NCBI GenBank assembly: GCA_902582755.1
Contig: CACHSZ010000001.1
Location: 239,774-303,773, forward strand
Direction: 5' to 3'
DNA from: an uncultured Alphaproteobacteria bacterium
Lineage (GTDB): Bacteria > Pseudomonadota > Alphaproteobacteria > HIMB59 > GCA-002718135
Length of the DNA: 64,000 nucleotides
The notes beneath the pieces were generated by a model. It was not told the origin of the DNA. It worked only from the letters and a program-made list of their open reading frames with translations, and ran no database searches. The translations under genes and the position numbers were made by a program. Positions 31,404 through 40,488 of this stretch are shown piece by piece; position 1 is the first letter of the stretch; each line of letters opens with the position of its first letter.

Positions 31404-32452
31404 AAGTTAGAAACAACAAGACACTTAAATAAGTTTCCCATCCTATCAACATTAATTAATCTATCCACTTCTTCATCTAATAGATTTTTATTTAAATTTG
31501 AATTTTTAGTGAGCAATTTTTTCTTTCGTTCAACTATTCCATATTTTATTAGAAAATCTCTTTGCGAAACAAATTCGTTGATTTGTAATTTGTTTTGTTT
31601 TGCTATTTCAATTAATTCATTGAAATTTACGTGACTTGAAATGTCTTGATGGCCTATATTTTCAAATATACTCGTTTTTTTATGATTATATATTGCTTGT
31701 AACGTAAAGTTTTTTAATTCTTTATTATATCCATAATCGATTAAAATACATAAACCTCTATTTTTTTTTAGATATTTACAAATTTGCTCGAAATATTTAT
31801 TTCTTGAAAAAGAAACTTCATAAATTTTTTGTCTTTTGTATTTATTTAAATAATCTAATATTTTTTTACTAATTACTCTTTTATTTATAGGATAATATTT
31901 ATTTTCCTTCTTATTGAATTTTACATATCTTTCAAACCAATGATTATTATCATTTAAAAATTGCCTTACAGGAAAGCAGTCAAAAAATTCATTTGAATAT
32001 ATTATAGAAGGCAGTTTAGATCTGAAATTTAAAGTTTTTGCCCATCTAATTTTTGATTGCTTAAAATAATTTAAATTTTTTTCTTGTATTTTTCTTAATT
32101 CTTTATTTATTTCTACTAAATTAACATTAGCATTTTCGAAAAAGTTAGGAAGTATCTTTGCAGTTCTTTCAATATCTTTAAATAAAGTTCCATTTCCTGG
32201 TCCTAATTCAATTAAATTAAATTTTGAGTTAATTTTCTCTTTCCAATTATAAACTAAATACACGCCAATAATTTCTCCAAACATTTGTGAAATTTCTGGA
32301 GATGTAACAAAGTCAAATTTTCTTCCTATGGGTTTCTTTCTTAGGTAATAACCATTATTTCCAAAAAGAGCCATTTTTATAAATTTATCTAAACGAAAAT
32401 TTTTTTTATTGTTAAGAAGTTTTATTTTATTAATTTTTCTTTTGCTTAACAT
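31400..32452 (-). CDS. SAM-dependent methyltransferase, MidA/NDUFAF7 family
   Basis: VTSPEISQMFGEIIG, LIELGPGNGTLFKDI, IYSNEFFDCFPVRQF, LIDYGY. Confidence 0.9.
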   Translation of the reverse strand: MLSKRKINKIKLLNNKKNFRLDKFIKMALFGNNGYYLRKKPIGRKFDFVTSPEISQMFGEIIGVYLVYNWKEKINSKFNLIELGPGNGTLFKDIERTAKILPNFFENANVNLVEINKELRKIQEKNLNYFKQSKIRWAKTLNFRSKLPSIIYSNEFFDCFPVRQFLNDNNHWFERYVKFNKKENKYYPINKRVISKKILDYLNKYKRQKIYEVSFSRNKYFEQICKYLKKNRGLCILIDYGYNKELKNFTLQAIYNHKKTSIFENIGHQDISSHVNFNELIEIAKQNKLQINEFVSQRDFLIKYGIVERKKKLLTKNSNLNKNLLDEEVDRLINVDRMGNLFKCLVVSNL

Positions 32453-33221
32453 TTTGAATTATCAATATTCCAAAAATAAAAAAAGGTATACATAGTATTT
32501 GACCCATTGAAATAAAATTAAAAAATAATCCTAGGTGCATATCTGGTTCTCTGACGTATTCAATTAGAAATCTAAATATGGAATAAAGTATTAAAAATAG
32601 ACCACTAATTGCTCCGTAAATTTTGTATTTTTTTATCTTATAAAAATAGATTAATAATATGAGAAATAAAATAATTCCCTCAAGAAAAGCTTCATATATT
32701 TGAGAAGGATGTCTCGGTATATTATCTATTGAAGGATAAATAACTGATATATAAAAATCGGTTGGTCTACCAATTAGCTCTGTATTAATAAAGTTTGCAA
32801 TTCTCCCAAAGAATAATCCAATAGGAGCAACGATTGAAACTAAATCAGATAAGTAGAAAAAACTTTTTTCATTAATTTTTGCAAATATTAAAGTACTTAT
32901 TATTATACCCGTCAAACCACCATGAAATGACATACCTCCATTCCAGATTTCAAATAGATAAAAAGGATTAGTTAAAAATTCATTAAGTTGATAAAAAATA
33001 ACGTATCCTGTTCGTCCTCCAATAATTACACCTAATACTGCCCAGATAAGAAAGCTATCTATATTTTTATTACTGTATTGATTTCCGTAAATTACATTTA
33101 ATTTTTTAATAATATAAATTCCTAATAGAAATCCCAATATATATGCTAAACTGTACCATCTTATCTCAATGAAACCAATTGATAAGATGACAGGATCTAT
33201 TGATGGTTGAATAAAATTCAT
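32430..33221 (-). CDS. lgt: Prolipoprotein diacylglyceryl transferase
   Basis: GGRTGYVIFY, GGMSFHGGLTG, GRIANFINTELIGRPTD, RHPSQIYEAFLEG. Confidence 0.97.
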   Translation of the reverse strand: MNFIQPSIDPVILSIGFIEIRWYSLAYILGFLLGIYIIKKLNVIYGNQYSNKNIDSFLIWAVLGVIIGGRTGYVIFYQLNEFLTNPFYLFEIWNGGMSFHGGLTGIIISTLIFAKINEKSFFYLSDLVSIVAPIGLFFGRIANFINTELIGRPTDFYISVIYPSIDNIPRHPSQIYEAFLEGIILFLILLIYFYKIKKYKIYGAISGLFLILYSIFRFLIEYVREPDMHLGLFFNFISMGQILCIPFFIFGILIIQNVKQKKN

Positions 33222-33244
33222 TTATCTATATTTAATATTATAAC

Positions 33245-33535
33245 ATGGTTGATAGAAACAAAATACTTTCCGATTTATCAAAATTTGCAGTTGATGCTAT
33301 GAGCACTTTTTCAGGTGTTAAAGAGGAGATTGAAACAATTGTATCTTTACGAGTTAACAAAATTATAAAAAAAATGAATCTCGTTAAAAAAGATGAATTT
33401 GATGCACTGAAAAAAATGGTGCAAAAAGTAATGATGGAAAATGAAAAATTAAAGAAAACATCTTCAAAAACAGTAAAATCTAAGAAAAAAACTGTTAAAA
33501 AGAAAAAAACTATAAGAAAGAAATCAAAAAGGTAG
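33245..33535 (+). CDS. UbiK/YqiC (BMFP)-family accessory factor with Lys-rich tail
   Basis: Coiled coil MNLVKKDEFDALKKMVQKVMMENEKLK; basic tail SKKKTVKKKKTIRKKSKR. Confidence 0.75.
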   Translation: MVDRNKILSDLSKFAVDAMSTFSGVKEEIETIVSLRVNKIIKKMNLVKKDEFDALKKMVQKVMMENEKLKKTSSKTVKSKKKTVKKKKTIRKKSKR

Positions 33536-33660
33536 GAATCCTCAACTAATTCACATTTTTTATAGATTTTGCCTTGCAAAACACGAGTTCAATTTAGTAA
33601 TCAAGATATAGTACTAATTATATGTGCTATGACTACATGATGTAGGGAAATGAGAATATA

Positions 33661-34131
33661 TTGTTAAATCCTATAGATATTATTGAAGATGTTATTCATC
33701 AAAAAAAATGGAATTTCAGTAGAGCCGCTGATCATGAATTAGTAGCCGAGATTGCATCCCACTGGTGCGCATATAGATTATATTTCACATGGTCTGAAAA
33801 TATCAACGCGCTAAGTTTTTCAATAACATTTGACATTAAGTTTCCCGAAACTAAACTAAATAATGCTTATGAACTTCTTGGTCTTATAAATGAGAACTTA
33901 TGGATTGGGCATTTTGATATAACTAGCAAAAATGGCATCCCAGCATTTAGACATACTTTACTATCAAATAATTCAACAGAAACATTACACAAAAAATTTG
34001 AAGATCTTGTTGATATTGGAATTTATGAATGTGAAAAATTTTATCCAAGCTTTCAACAAGTTCTCTTTGACGATATCCCCCCTAAAGAAGCTATAAAATT
34101 TTCTAATTTTGAAGTTATTGGTAGAGCTTAA
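33661..34131 (+). CDS. YbjN domain-containing protein, TTG start
   Basis: NPIDIIEDVIHQKKWNFSRAADHELVAEIASHWCAYRLYFTW; no usable in-frame ATG upstream. Confidence 0.82.
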   Translation: MLNPIDIIEDVIHQKKWNFSRAADHELVAEIASHWCAYRLYFTWSENINALSFSITFDIKFPETKLNNAYELLGLINENLWIGHFDITSKNGIPAFRHTLLSNNSTETLHKKFEDLVDIGIYECEKFYPSFQQVLFDDIPPKEAIKFSNFEVIGRA

Positions 34132-34163
34132 ATTTTATAATAAAACTGCTATATGATAGCTAG

Positions 34164-34979
34164 ATGAAATATATCTTATTAATTGGATGCGGTCATATGG
34201 GTGGATCTTTAATGCTTGGATGGTCCAACTCCAAGAATTATAATATCAGTGTTATAGATAAAAAAAAATACGCAATTCTTAAAAAAACAAATAGAAATAA
34301 GAACATAAAACTTTTTAGATCAATTAATGATATAAATAATCTAAAAAGTTTTGATTATATAATATTTGCAACTCGACCTCTTGAATTAACAAATGTTTTT
34401 AAAGATTTAAAAAATGCAAAATTTAATAAAAAAACTATAGCAATAAGTGTAATAGCTGGCAAAAAAACAGAAATTTTTAAAAAAAATTTATTTAATATTA
34501 ACAAAATTGTAAGAGTAATGCCAAATATGCCTGCATTAATAGGAGAGGGTATTCATTGCATTTATACGAATAAATCTATTAATAAAAAAGAAATCAAAGA
34601 GATTGATAAATTATTTTCTCTAAGTGGCAAAACTCTTTTTTTTAACAGTGAAGCTTTTATAGATAAAGCAACTGCTGTATCAGGAAGTGGACCAGGTTTC
34701 ATATTTCAGTTAATTGATATTATGGAAAAATCTGCAATTAATTTAGGTTTTTCTAAAAGCACAGCTAAAATTTTAATTAATGAAACTATTAGAGGTTCTT
34801 TAAATTTATTAAACTCTAATAATATTTCTGCTGAAAAAATGGTTGAAACTGTTGCAACTAGAGGAGGTACAACTGAAGCAGGAATCAAGAAAATGAAAAT
34901 AAATAAAGTTGACAAAATCTTTAATCAAGTTTTTAAAGCAGCATATACAAGAGCAAAACAACAAGGTAAAGGTAAGTGA
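34164..34979 (+). CDS. proC: Pyrroline-5-carboxylate reductase
   Basis: GCGHMGGSLMLGW, RVMPNMPALIGEG, AVSGSGPGFIFQLI, VATRGGTTEAGI. Confidence 0.95.
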   Translation: MKYILLIGCGHMGGSLMLGWSNSKNYNISVIDKKKYAILKKTNRNKNIKLFRSINDINNLKSFDYIIFATRPLELTNVFKDLKNAKFNKKTIAISVIAGKKTEIFKKNLFNINKIVRVMPNMPALIGEGIHCIYTNKSINKKEIKEIDKLFSLSGKTLFFNSEAFIDKATAVSGSGPGFIFQLIDIMEKSAINLGFSKSTAKILINETIRGSLNLLNSNNISAEKMVETVATRGGTTEAGIKKMKINKVDKIFNQVFKAAYTRAKQQGKGK

Positions 34980-35512
34980 ATCAAAATAAAATATCTCTAG
35001 CAAAAAAGACTTTAAAGTATTTAGAGAAAAAAAATTTAAGAGACATTAATATTAAGAATTTTTTATTAAATACTAAAGTGCCAAATATAAATAATAAAGT
35101 AGATTTAATCTTGAATATTAATGATTTCTTTGATTTTCAATTAAAAAAAAATCTTGCTAATATAGAACAGTCATCTCAAAGAGATATGTTATTTGAAATT
35201 ATGATGGCACGTTTTGATATATTGAATGAATATAGAGTTTCTGTAAAAAATATAATTAATCATTTTATATCTAAACCACAAGTAGTATTAAAACTTATTC
35301 CTAAATTAATTGAGAGCAAAATTTTAATTGCTACTTTTGCAAATATCAATCCTAGTGGTATTCAGGGTGTGATAAAAATAAAAATTATTTTTGCACTTTA
35401 TTACCTAACCCTATTCACTTGGCTTAATGATGAAAATGAAAGTTTAGAAAAAACAATGAGTGTATTAGATAAATATTTAAACAATATTGAAAAATTTATA
35501 AAATTTTCATGA
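34976..35512 (+). CDS. COQ9-like family protein
   Basis: QRDMLFEIMMARFDILNEYR; overlaps the proC end. Confidence 0.8.
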   Translation: MNQNKISLAKKTLKYLEKKNLRDINIKNFLLNTKVPNINNKVDLILNINDFFDFQLKKNLANIEQSSQRDMLFEIMMARFDILNEYRVSVKNIINHFISKPQVVLKLIPKLIESKILIATFANINPSGIQGVIKIKIIFALYYLTLFTWLNDENESLEKTMSVLDKYLNNIEKFIKFS

Positions 35513-35856
35513 GCTCTCAAAATTTTATTAATTACGAAGAATTCAAAAAAGTAGATATAAGAATAGGAACAGTAATTGAAGCCTATGAATATAATGAACT
35601 TAAAAAACCATCTATAATTTTGAAAATAGATTTTGGTGAAAAAATCGGTATAAAAAAAACCTCTGCGCAGTTACAAAAATACTATAAAAGTGATGAATTA
35701 ATTAATAAGCAAGTTATTGCTGTTATAAACTTTGAATCTAAACAAATTGGTAAAATTATTTCAGAAGTATTAGTTCTTGGTGTACCAGATTTAGAAAATG
35801 AACCAGTTTTATTGTCTCCAGATAGGCCAGTAAATAATGGGGGTAAATTATTTTAA
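35509..35856 (+). CDS. tRNA-binding protein (CsaA-like)
   Basis: FKKVDIRIGTVIEAYEY, LKIDFGEKIGIKKTSAQL, VLVLGVPD. Confidence 0.9.
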   Translation: MSSQNFINYEEFKKVDIRIGTVIEAYEYNELKKPSIILKIDFGEKIGIKKTSAQLQKYYKSDELINKQVIAVINFESKQIGKIISEVLVLGVPDLENEPVLLSPDRPVNNGGKLF

Positions 35857-35858
35857 AA

Positions 35859-37151
35859 TCAAAGAGGAAGTAAAACTTTAAGTTGTAGACCTCCAAGATT
35901 TGACTCAGCTAATTTAACATCACCTCCATGTGATCTAATAATATCCCTTGTAATAGTTAATCCTAAACCGCTTTCTCCCTTAAGTTTGTTCCTAGAGGGG
36001 TCTAAAGTAAAAAAAGGTTTAAATACATCTTCATATTTATCTCTTGGTATGCCCTCACCATCATCATTAAATTCAATGACACAATCTTTTTCATTTGTAT
36101 AAAGAATTATTTCAATTTTTTTTGCATATCTTTTTGAATTATCAATTATATTATTAAAAGCTCTTTTAAGTTGTATCTGTCTACCAGAAGTTTGAATAAT
36201 GTTTTTCTCTTTTATAGTTAACTGAACACCATTTTTTTCAACAGTTTTAATAATATCACCCATTAATTCATTTATTATAATTGTTTCAATTGGTTCAGGT
36301 GATTCTGTTTTTACAAAACTAACATAACTATCTAACATTGAAGTCATTTCATTAACATCTACTTCAAGTTCAGATTTTGCTTTCTCATCTTTCATCAAGG
36401 AAATTTGCAATTTCATTCTTGTTAAGGGGGTTCTAAGATCATGGCTAACACCAGCTAACATTTCTGTTCTTTGCTTTAAAAATCTTTTAATTCTTGTTCT
36501 CATCTGATTAAAAGCATTAGCCGTTTGCCTTATTTCATATGCACCTGCGGTCTTAATATCTGGGGCATCTAAACCTCTTCCAAATGTCTCAGCAATTATA
36601 GCCAATCTTTTAAGCGGTCTTAATTGCTTGCTCATTAAAAAGTAAGACATAAAAAAAAGAATAATAGAAGCAAAAATCATCCAAAGTAGAAAGACAAAAG
36701 CAGATTCACTATACAGTCTATCTTTATCAACATTAATTTCTAAAATATCTTCATCAATTTGAATATATATCAAAACACCTTCTTCAAGATTAGACAAATC
36801 ATAATCAAACTTTTTTTTCAAATTACTTAATGATTGATTTAATCTTTTAGATAATATTCCTGAATTTAAACTAAATTTTGAAGACAATAATTGTTTATCA
36901 TCAATAATATTGATTTTCATTTTAAAATCCTGATTTGCTATATTAACTGCATTATCAATAAGATTACTATTAATTAATTTTACTAAAACATTAATATCTG
37001 CCGCTACAGACTCCGTCAGTCTTTTGGAAATAATACTCCATGAGGTTTGATAGAAAACAAAAGAAGTAAGTAGGACTATAATAATTATTGGTACAAAGAT
37101 GATAATTATTGATCTTCCAATTAGCGTAGAGGGTATTATTTTTTTAATCAT
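35859..37151 (-). CDS. EnvZ-like sensor histidine kinase
   Basis: HAMP segment; GVSHDLRTPLTRMKLQ H-box; GESGLGLTITRDIIRSHGG ATPase motifs. Confidence 0.93.
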   Translation of the reverse strand: MIKKIIPSTLIGRSIIIIFVPIIIIVLLTSFVFYQTSWSIISKRLTESVAADINVLVKLINSNLIDNAVNIANQDFKMKINIIDDKQLLSSKFSLNSGILSKRLNQSLSNLKKKFDYDLSNLEEGVLIYIQIDEDILEINVDKDRLYSESAFVFLLWMIFASIILFFMSYFLMSKQLRPLKRLAIIAETFGRGLDAPDIKTAGAYEIRQTANAFNQMRTRIKRFLKQRTEMLAGVSHDLRTPLTRMKLQISLMKDEKAKSELEVDVNEMTSMLDSYVSFVKTESPEPIETIIINELMGDIIKTVEKNGVQLTIKEKNIIQTSGRQIQLKRAFNNIIDNSKRYAKKIEIILYTNEKDCVIEFNDDGEGIPRDKYEDVFKPFFTLDPSRNKLKGESGLGLTITRDIIRSHGGDVKLAESNLGGLQLKVLLPL

Positions 37152-37831
37152 TAAATTTCATTACAAATAAGTTTATATCCTTTACCTCTAACAGTTTTAA
37201 TAAATTGAGGTTGTTTTGCATTTGTTTCTATTTTTTGTCTTAAACGTGTAACTTGTACATCAACTTTTCTAAGCTCATTCTCATCAAATTCCTGGTCTGC
37301 TAGTTCTTCTCTTAGAACAATATCATTTCTTTTATTTATTAATTTTACAAGTAAATTATTTTCTCCTTCTGTTAAATAAATTAATCTATCATTTTTTTGT
37401 AATTTAAAATTAGATGTATCAAAAGTAAATTCTCCAAACGTAACCTTAATTTTTTTGCTTTTAAGATTTTCAAATAAGTCTAATAAATTTTTAATTCTTA
37501 AAAATAATTCTTCTGGTTCAAATGGTTTAGATAAATAATCATCAGCACCAATTTTTAATCCATCAATTTTATCTTTGTCTTCTCCCATTGCTGTAAGCAT
37601 GATTATGGGTGTATTAGAAAATTGTTTTATATACTCAATAAGTCCTATACCATCACCACTTGGCATCATTCTATCAAGAATGATTAAATCAAACAAAACA
37701 AGAGATAAAATTTCTTTCGCTTCATTATAATCCTCACTTTGATAAACTTGTAAATTTTTTTCTATTAAATAATCTTTAAGCAGTTCCCTCAATCTTTTAT
37801 CATCATCAACAATCAAGATATTTTTATTCAT
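37151..37831 (-). CDS. petR: OmpR-family response regulator, PetR-like
   Basis: ILIVDDDKRLRELL, LDRMMPSGDG, winged-helix VQVTRLRQKIETNAKQPQFIKTVRGKGYKL. Confidence 0.85.
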   Translation of the reverse strand: MNKNILIVDDDKRLRELLKDYLIEKNLQVYQSEDYNEAKEILSLVLFDLIILDRMMPSGDGIGLIEYIKQFSNTPIIMLTAMGEDKDKIDGLKIGADDYLSKPFEPEELFLRIKNLLDLFENLKSKKIKVTFGEFTFDTSNFKLQKNDRLIYLTEGENNLLVKLINKRNDIVLREELADQEFDENELRKVDVQVTRLRQKIETNAKQPQFIKTVRGKGYKLICNEI

Positions 37832-37833
37832 TA

Positions 37834-38319
37834 TTACTTATTAAGTTCATCAAATTTTTCTTTATTTTTATCATCGACCATTTCGTACAATATCTTTTTA
37901 AAACCATTTATATCCATTTCATTGAATTTTAATAAAACATTACGTATTTTTTTTATTTGAATTTCGGATAATTTTTTCTCTAATTCTTGACCTTTTTTTG
38001 AAAGTATTAATTTTTTAGTACGCTTATCTTCACCAACAGATAATATAATATATTTCTCGTTTACAAGTTGGTTCAATACTCTAGACAAACTTTGTTTAGT
38101 TATTTTTAATATTGAAAGGAGTTCTTTAATTGTAAGATTGTTTTGCTTTCCAACAAAGTATATCACTCGATGATGCGCCCTACCAAAATTTATTTTTTCC
38201 AAAACTTTATCAGGACCTTCTGTAAAATCTCTATATGAGAAAAATAACAGTTCTATAATCTTTCTAATTTCCTCCTCATTTAAAAAAAGAGGTGTTAACA
38301 ACTTATTTAGGTCAGCCAT
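37834..38319 (-). CDS. petP: MarR-family regulator, PetP-like
   Basis: MarR winged helix; GRAHHRVIYFVGK; operon with petR and HK. Confidence 0.82.
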   Translation of the reverse strand: MADLNKLLTPLFLNEEEIRKIIELLFFSYRDFTEGPDKVLEKINFGRAHHRVIYFVGKQNNLTIKELLSILKITKQSLSRVLNQLVNEKYIILSVGEDKRTKKLILSKKGQELEKKLSEIQIKKIRNVLLKFNEMDINGFKKILYEMVDDKNKEKFDELNK

Positions 38320-38378
38320 ATTGACTTAATTATGCATCACTGATAGTCAATTGTCATTAAAAAAAATTAACAAATAAA

Positions 38379-39263
38379 ATGCTTAAATCGTTCGAAAAAA
38401 GAGATGGATGGATTTGGATGAATGGTAAAATAATTCCATGGCAGGATGCAAATTCCCATATAATCACCCAAGGTCTGCATTATGCAAGCGCAGTATTTGA
38501 GGGGGAAAGAGCATACAACGGAAAGATTTTTAAATCAGAGGAGCATACTAAAAGGTTTTTTAAATCTGCGGAAATAATTGGAATGGAAATTCCTTTTACA
38601 TATGAACAAATAAATAAAGCAAAATACGAACTAATTGAAAAAATGAATTATAAAAATTGTTATGTAAGGCCGCTTGCTTGGAGGGGCGGTGATCAAATGG
38701 GTCTATCAACAGGTAAATCGAATATAAATGTAGCTATTGCTGTTTGGGATGATTGGGCAACATATTTTAAAATTGAAGATCAAAAAGCAGGTTTGAGATT
38801 AATTACATCGCCTTGGAAAAGACCTGCACCAGATACTGCTCCATATGAAGCAAAAGCTTCTGGCCCCTACATTATATGTACTCTGTCAAAAGAATTTGCA
38901 GAAAAAAAAGGCTATCATGATGCCTTGATGCTAGATTACAGAGGTTATGTTGCTGAAGGCACAGGAGCAAATATTTTTTTTATTAAAGATAACAATATCC
39001 ATACTCCAATTCCAGATTGTTTTCTTAATGGGATTACACGTCAAACAGTTATTGAAATGGCAACAAGTCAAGGTTTTGAAATTACAGAAAAGCATTTAAT
39101 GCCTGACGAAATTGGAAATTACGATGAAGCTTTTTTAACAGGTACTGCTGCAGAAATTACTCCCATTAAATCTATAGATGATTTTAAATATAATACTGGT
39201 GATAATACTACCACTTTTAAATTTATGAATGATTTTAGCGATATGGTTAAAAACGCTAGCTAG
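38379..39263 (+). CDS. ilvE: Branched-chain amino acid aminotransferase
   Basis: HYASAVFEGERAYNG, EAKASGPYIICTL, GTGANIFFI, LTGTAAEITPI. Confidence 0.95.
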   Translation: MLKSFEKRDGWIWMNGKIIPWQDANSHIITQGLHYASAVFEGERAYNGKIFKSEEHTKRFFKSAEIIGMEIPFTYEQINKAKYELIEKMNYKNCYVRPLAWRGGDQMGLSTGKSNINVAIAVWDDWATYFKIEDQKAGLRLITSPWKRPAPDTAPYEAKASGPYIICTLSKEFAEKKGYHDALMLDYRGYVAEGTGANIFFIKDNNIHTPIPDCFLNGITRQTVIEMATSQGFEITEKHLMPDEIGNYDEAFLTGTAAEITPIKSIDDFKYNTGDNTTTFKFMNDFSDMVKNAS

Positions 39264-39672
39264 AATTTTCTAACCATTCATTATCTTTATAATAAAATTC
39301 ATTTTTCCAGAATGGAGCATCCTTTTTTAAATAATCCATAATAAACTCACAAGCTTCAAAACTATTTTTTCTATGTTGTGAAAAACAACAAACTAAAACA
39401 ATTTTTTCATTAACAAACAATTTTCCATATCTATGTATTATCAAAGTTTCAATTAAACCCCATTTTTTAGTCGCGTTATATTCGATTTTTGATAATTCTT
39501 TAAATGCCATTTCTTGATAAACTTCTAAATTTAAGTATTTAACATCTTTATTGTTGTTTAAATCTCTCACATACCCAACAAAAGAAGTTAGTGCTCCTAT
39601 GTCTGAATGTTTATTTTTAATTTTCTCTATTTCTTCTTCTAAATTAAAATTTTTTTTTTGTATTTTTATCAT
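39256..39672 (-). CDS. moaE: Molybdopterin synthase catalytic subunit
   Basis: GALTSFVGYVRD, IIHRYGKLFVNEKIVLV, KKDAPFWKNEF. Confidence 0.95.
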   Translation of the reverse strand: MIKIQKKNFNLEEEIEKIKNKHSDIGALTSFVGYVRDLNNNKDVKYLNLEVYQEMAFKELSKIEYNATKKWGLIETLIIHRYGKLFVNEKIVLVCCFSQHRKNSFEACEFIMDYLKKDAPFWKNEFYYKDNEWLENSS

Positions 39673-39917
39673 TACCCACCACTAACTGGAGGAAAGATTG
39701 CAATTTCATCAATTGGTTTTAAATTCAAATTTTCTGAAACATATTCCTGATTAATTGCAAATCTTAAAACATCTTGTAAAAAATGTTTTTTTAGCTCAGG
39801 ATATAAATTTTCTAAATATTTTTTTAATTCTTGTATGCTTTTAGGGTGATTTATATCAATTATTTCTTCTTCTTTATTTGTTATATCTTTAATCCAAGCA
39901 AAATATCGTATTCTCAT
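39672..39917 (-). CDS. moaD: Molybdopterin synthase sulfur carrier subunit
   Basis: Ubiquitin-like, C-terminal AIFPPVSGG. Confidence 0.95.
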   Translation of the reverse strand: MRIRYFAWIKDITNKEEEIIDINHPKSIQELKKYLENLYPELKKHFLQDVLRFAINQEYVSENLNLKPIDEIAIFPPVSGG

Positions 39918-39918
39918 T

Positions 39919-40461
39919 TTAAAAATGTTTTATTGATCCTTTAATATAATCATAGGCTGTGTAGAGAGTTAGAATTCCGGCAATCCAAAGAAAAGTCTTA
40001 CCTAAATAAATAATAAAAGATAAATTTAGATTACTCTCAGATAATATAAGTAATCCAAGTGCAGCTAGTTGAAGGAAGGTTTTTGCTTTTGCAATTCTTG
40101 AAACTGGTATACTAATTTTTATCCCTGCTAAGTATTCCCTTAAACCTGATACTGTTATTTCTCTTAACAATATTATTAGGGCTGGAATAGTATCCCAGTC
40201 TTTTATTACACCCATAGAAGTTAAAATAAGAATAACTGCTGCTACTAATAATTTATCTGCAATTGGATCTAAAAATGTTCCAAAGTTTGTAACTTCATTT
40301 CTTAGTCTTGCTAAATAACCATCAAAATAATCTGTTATTCCAGCTAAACAAAATAAAATAAAGGCAATCCAACCAAAGAATGGATTCGTAAGATATATAC
40401 AAATCACTATAATTGGGATTATAGCTATTCTAATTATTGTTAGAATATTCGATATATTCAT
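39919..40461 (-). CDS. pgsA: CDP-diacylglycerol-glycerol-3-phosphate 3-phosphatidyltransferase
   Basis: GITDYFDGYLARLRNEVTNFGTFLDPIADKLL motif. Confidence 0.95.
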   Translation of the reverse strand: MNISNILTIIRIAIIPIIVICIYLTNPFFGWIAFILFCLAGITDYFDGYLARLRNEVTNFGTFLDPIADKLLVAAVILILTSMGVIKDWDTIPALIILLREITVSGLREYLAGIKISIPVSRIAKAKTFLQLAALGLLILSESNLNLSFIIYLGKTFLWIAGILTLYTAYDYIKGSIKHF

Positions 40462-40488
40462 TTCTATTCTTTGTAGATGAAGAATTTT

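Noticed and set aside
33238-33579. Minus-strand 113-aa ORF antisense to the UbiK-like gene
   Set aside because: Low-complexity Phe/Leu/Ser translation of the antisense of a Lys-rich sequence; the plus-strand ORF fits the UbiK family.
33633-33645. CTACAT-G-ATGTAG palindrome upstream of the YbjN-like gene
   Set aside because: Short, single occurrence, no regulatory context; not distinguishable from chance.
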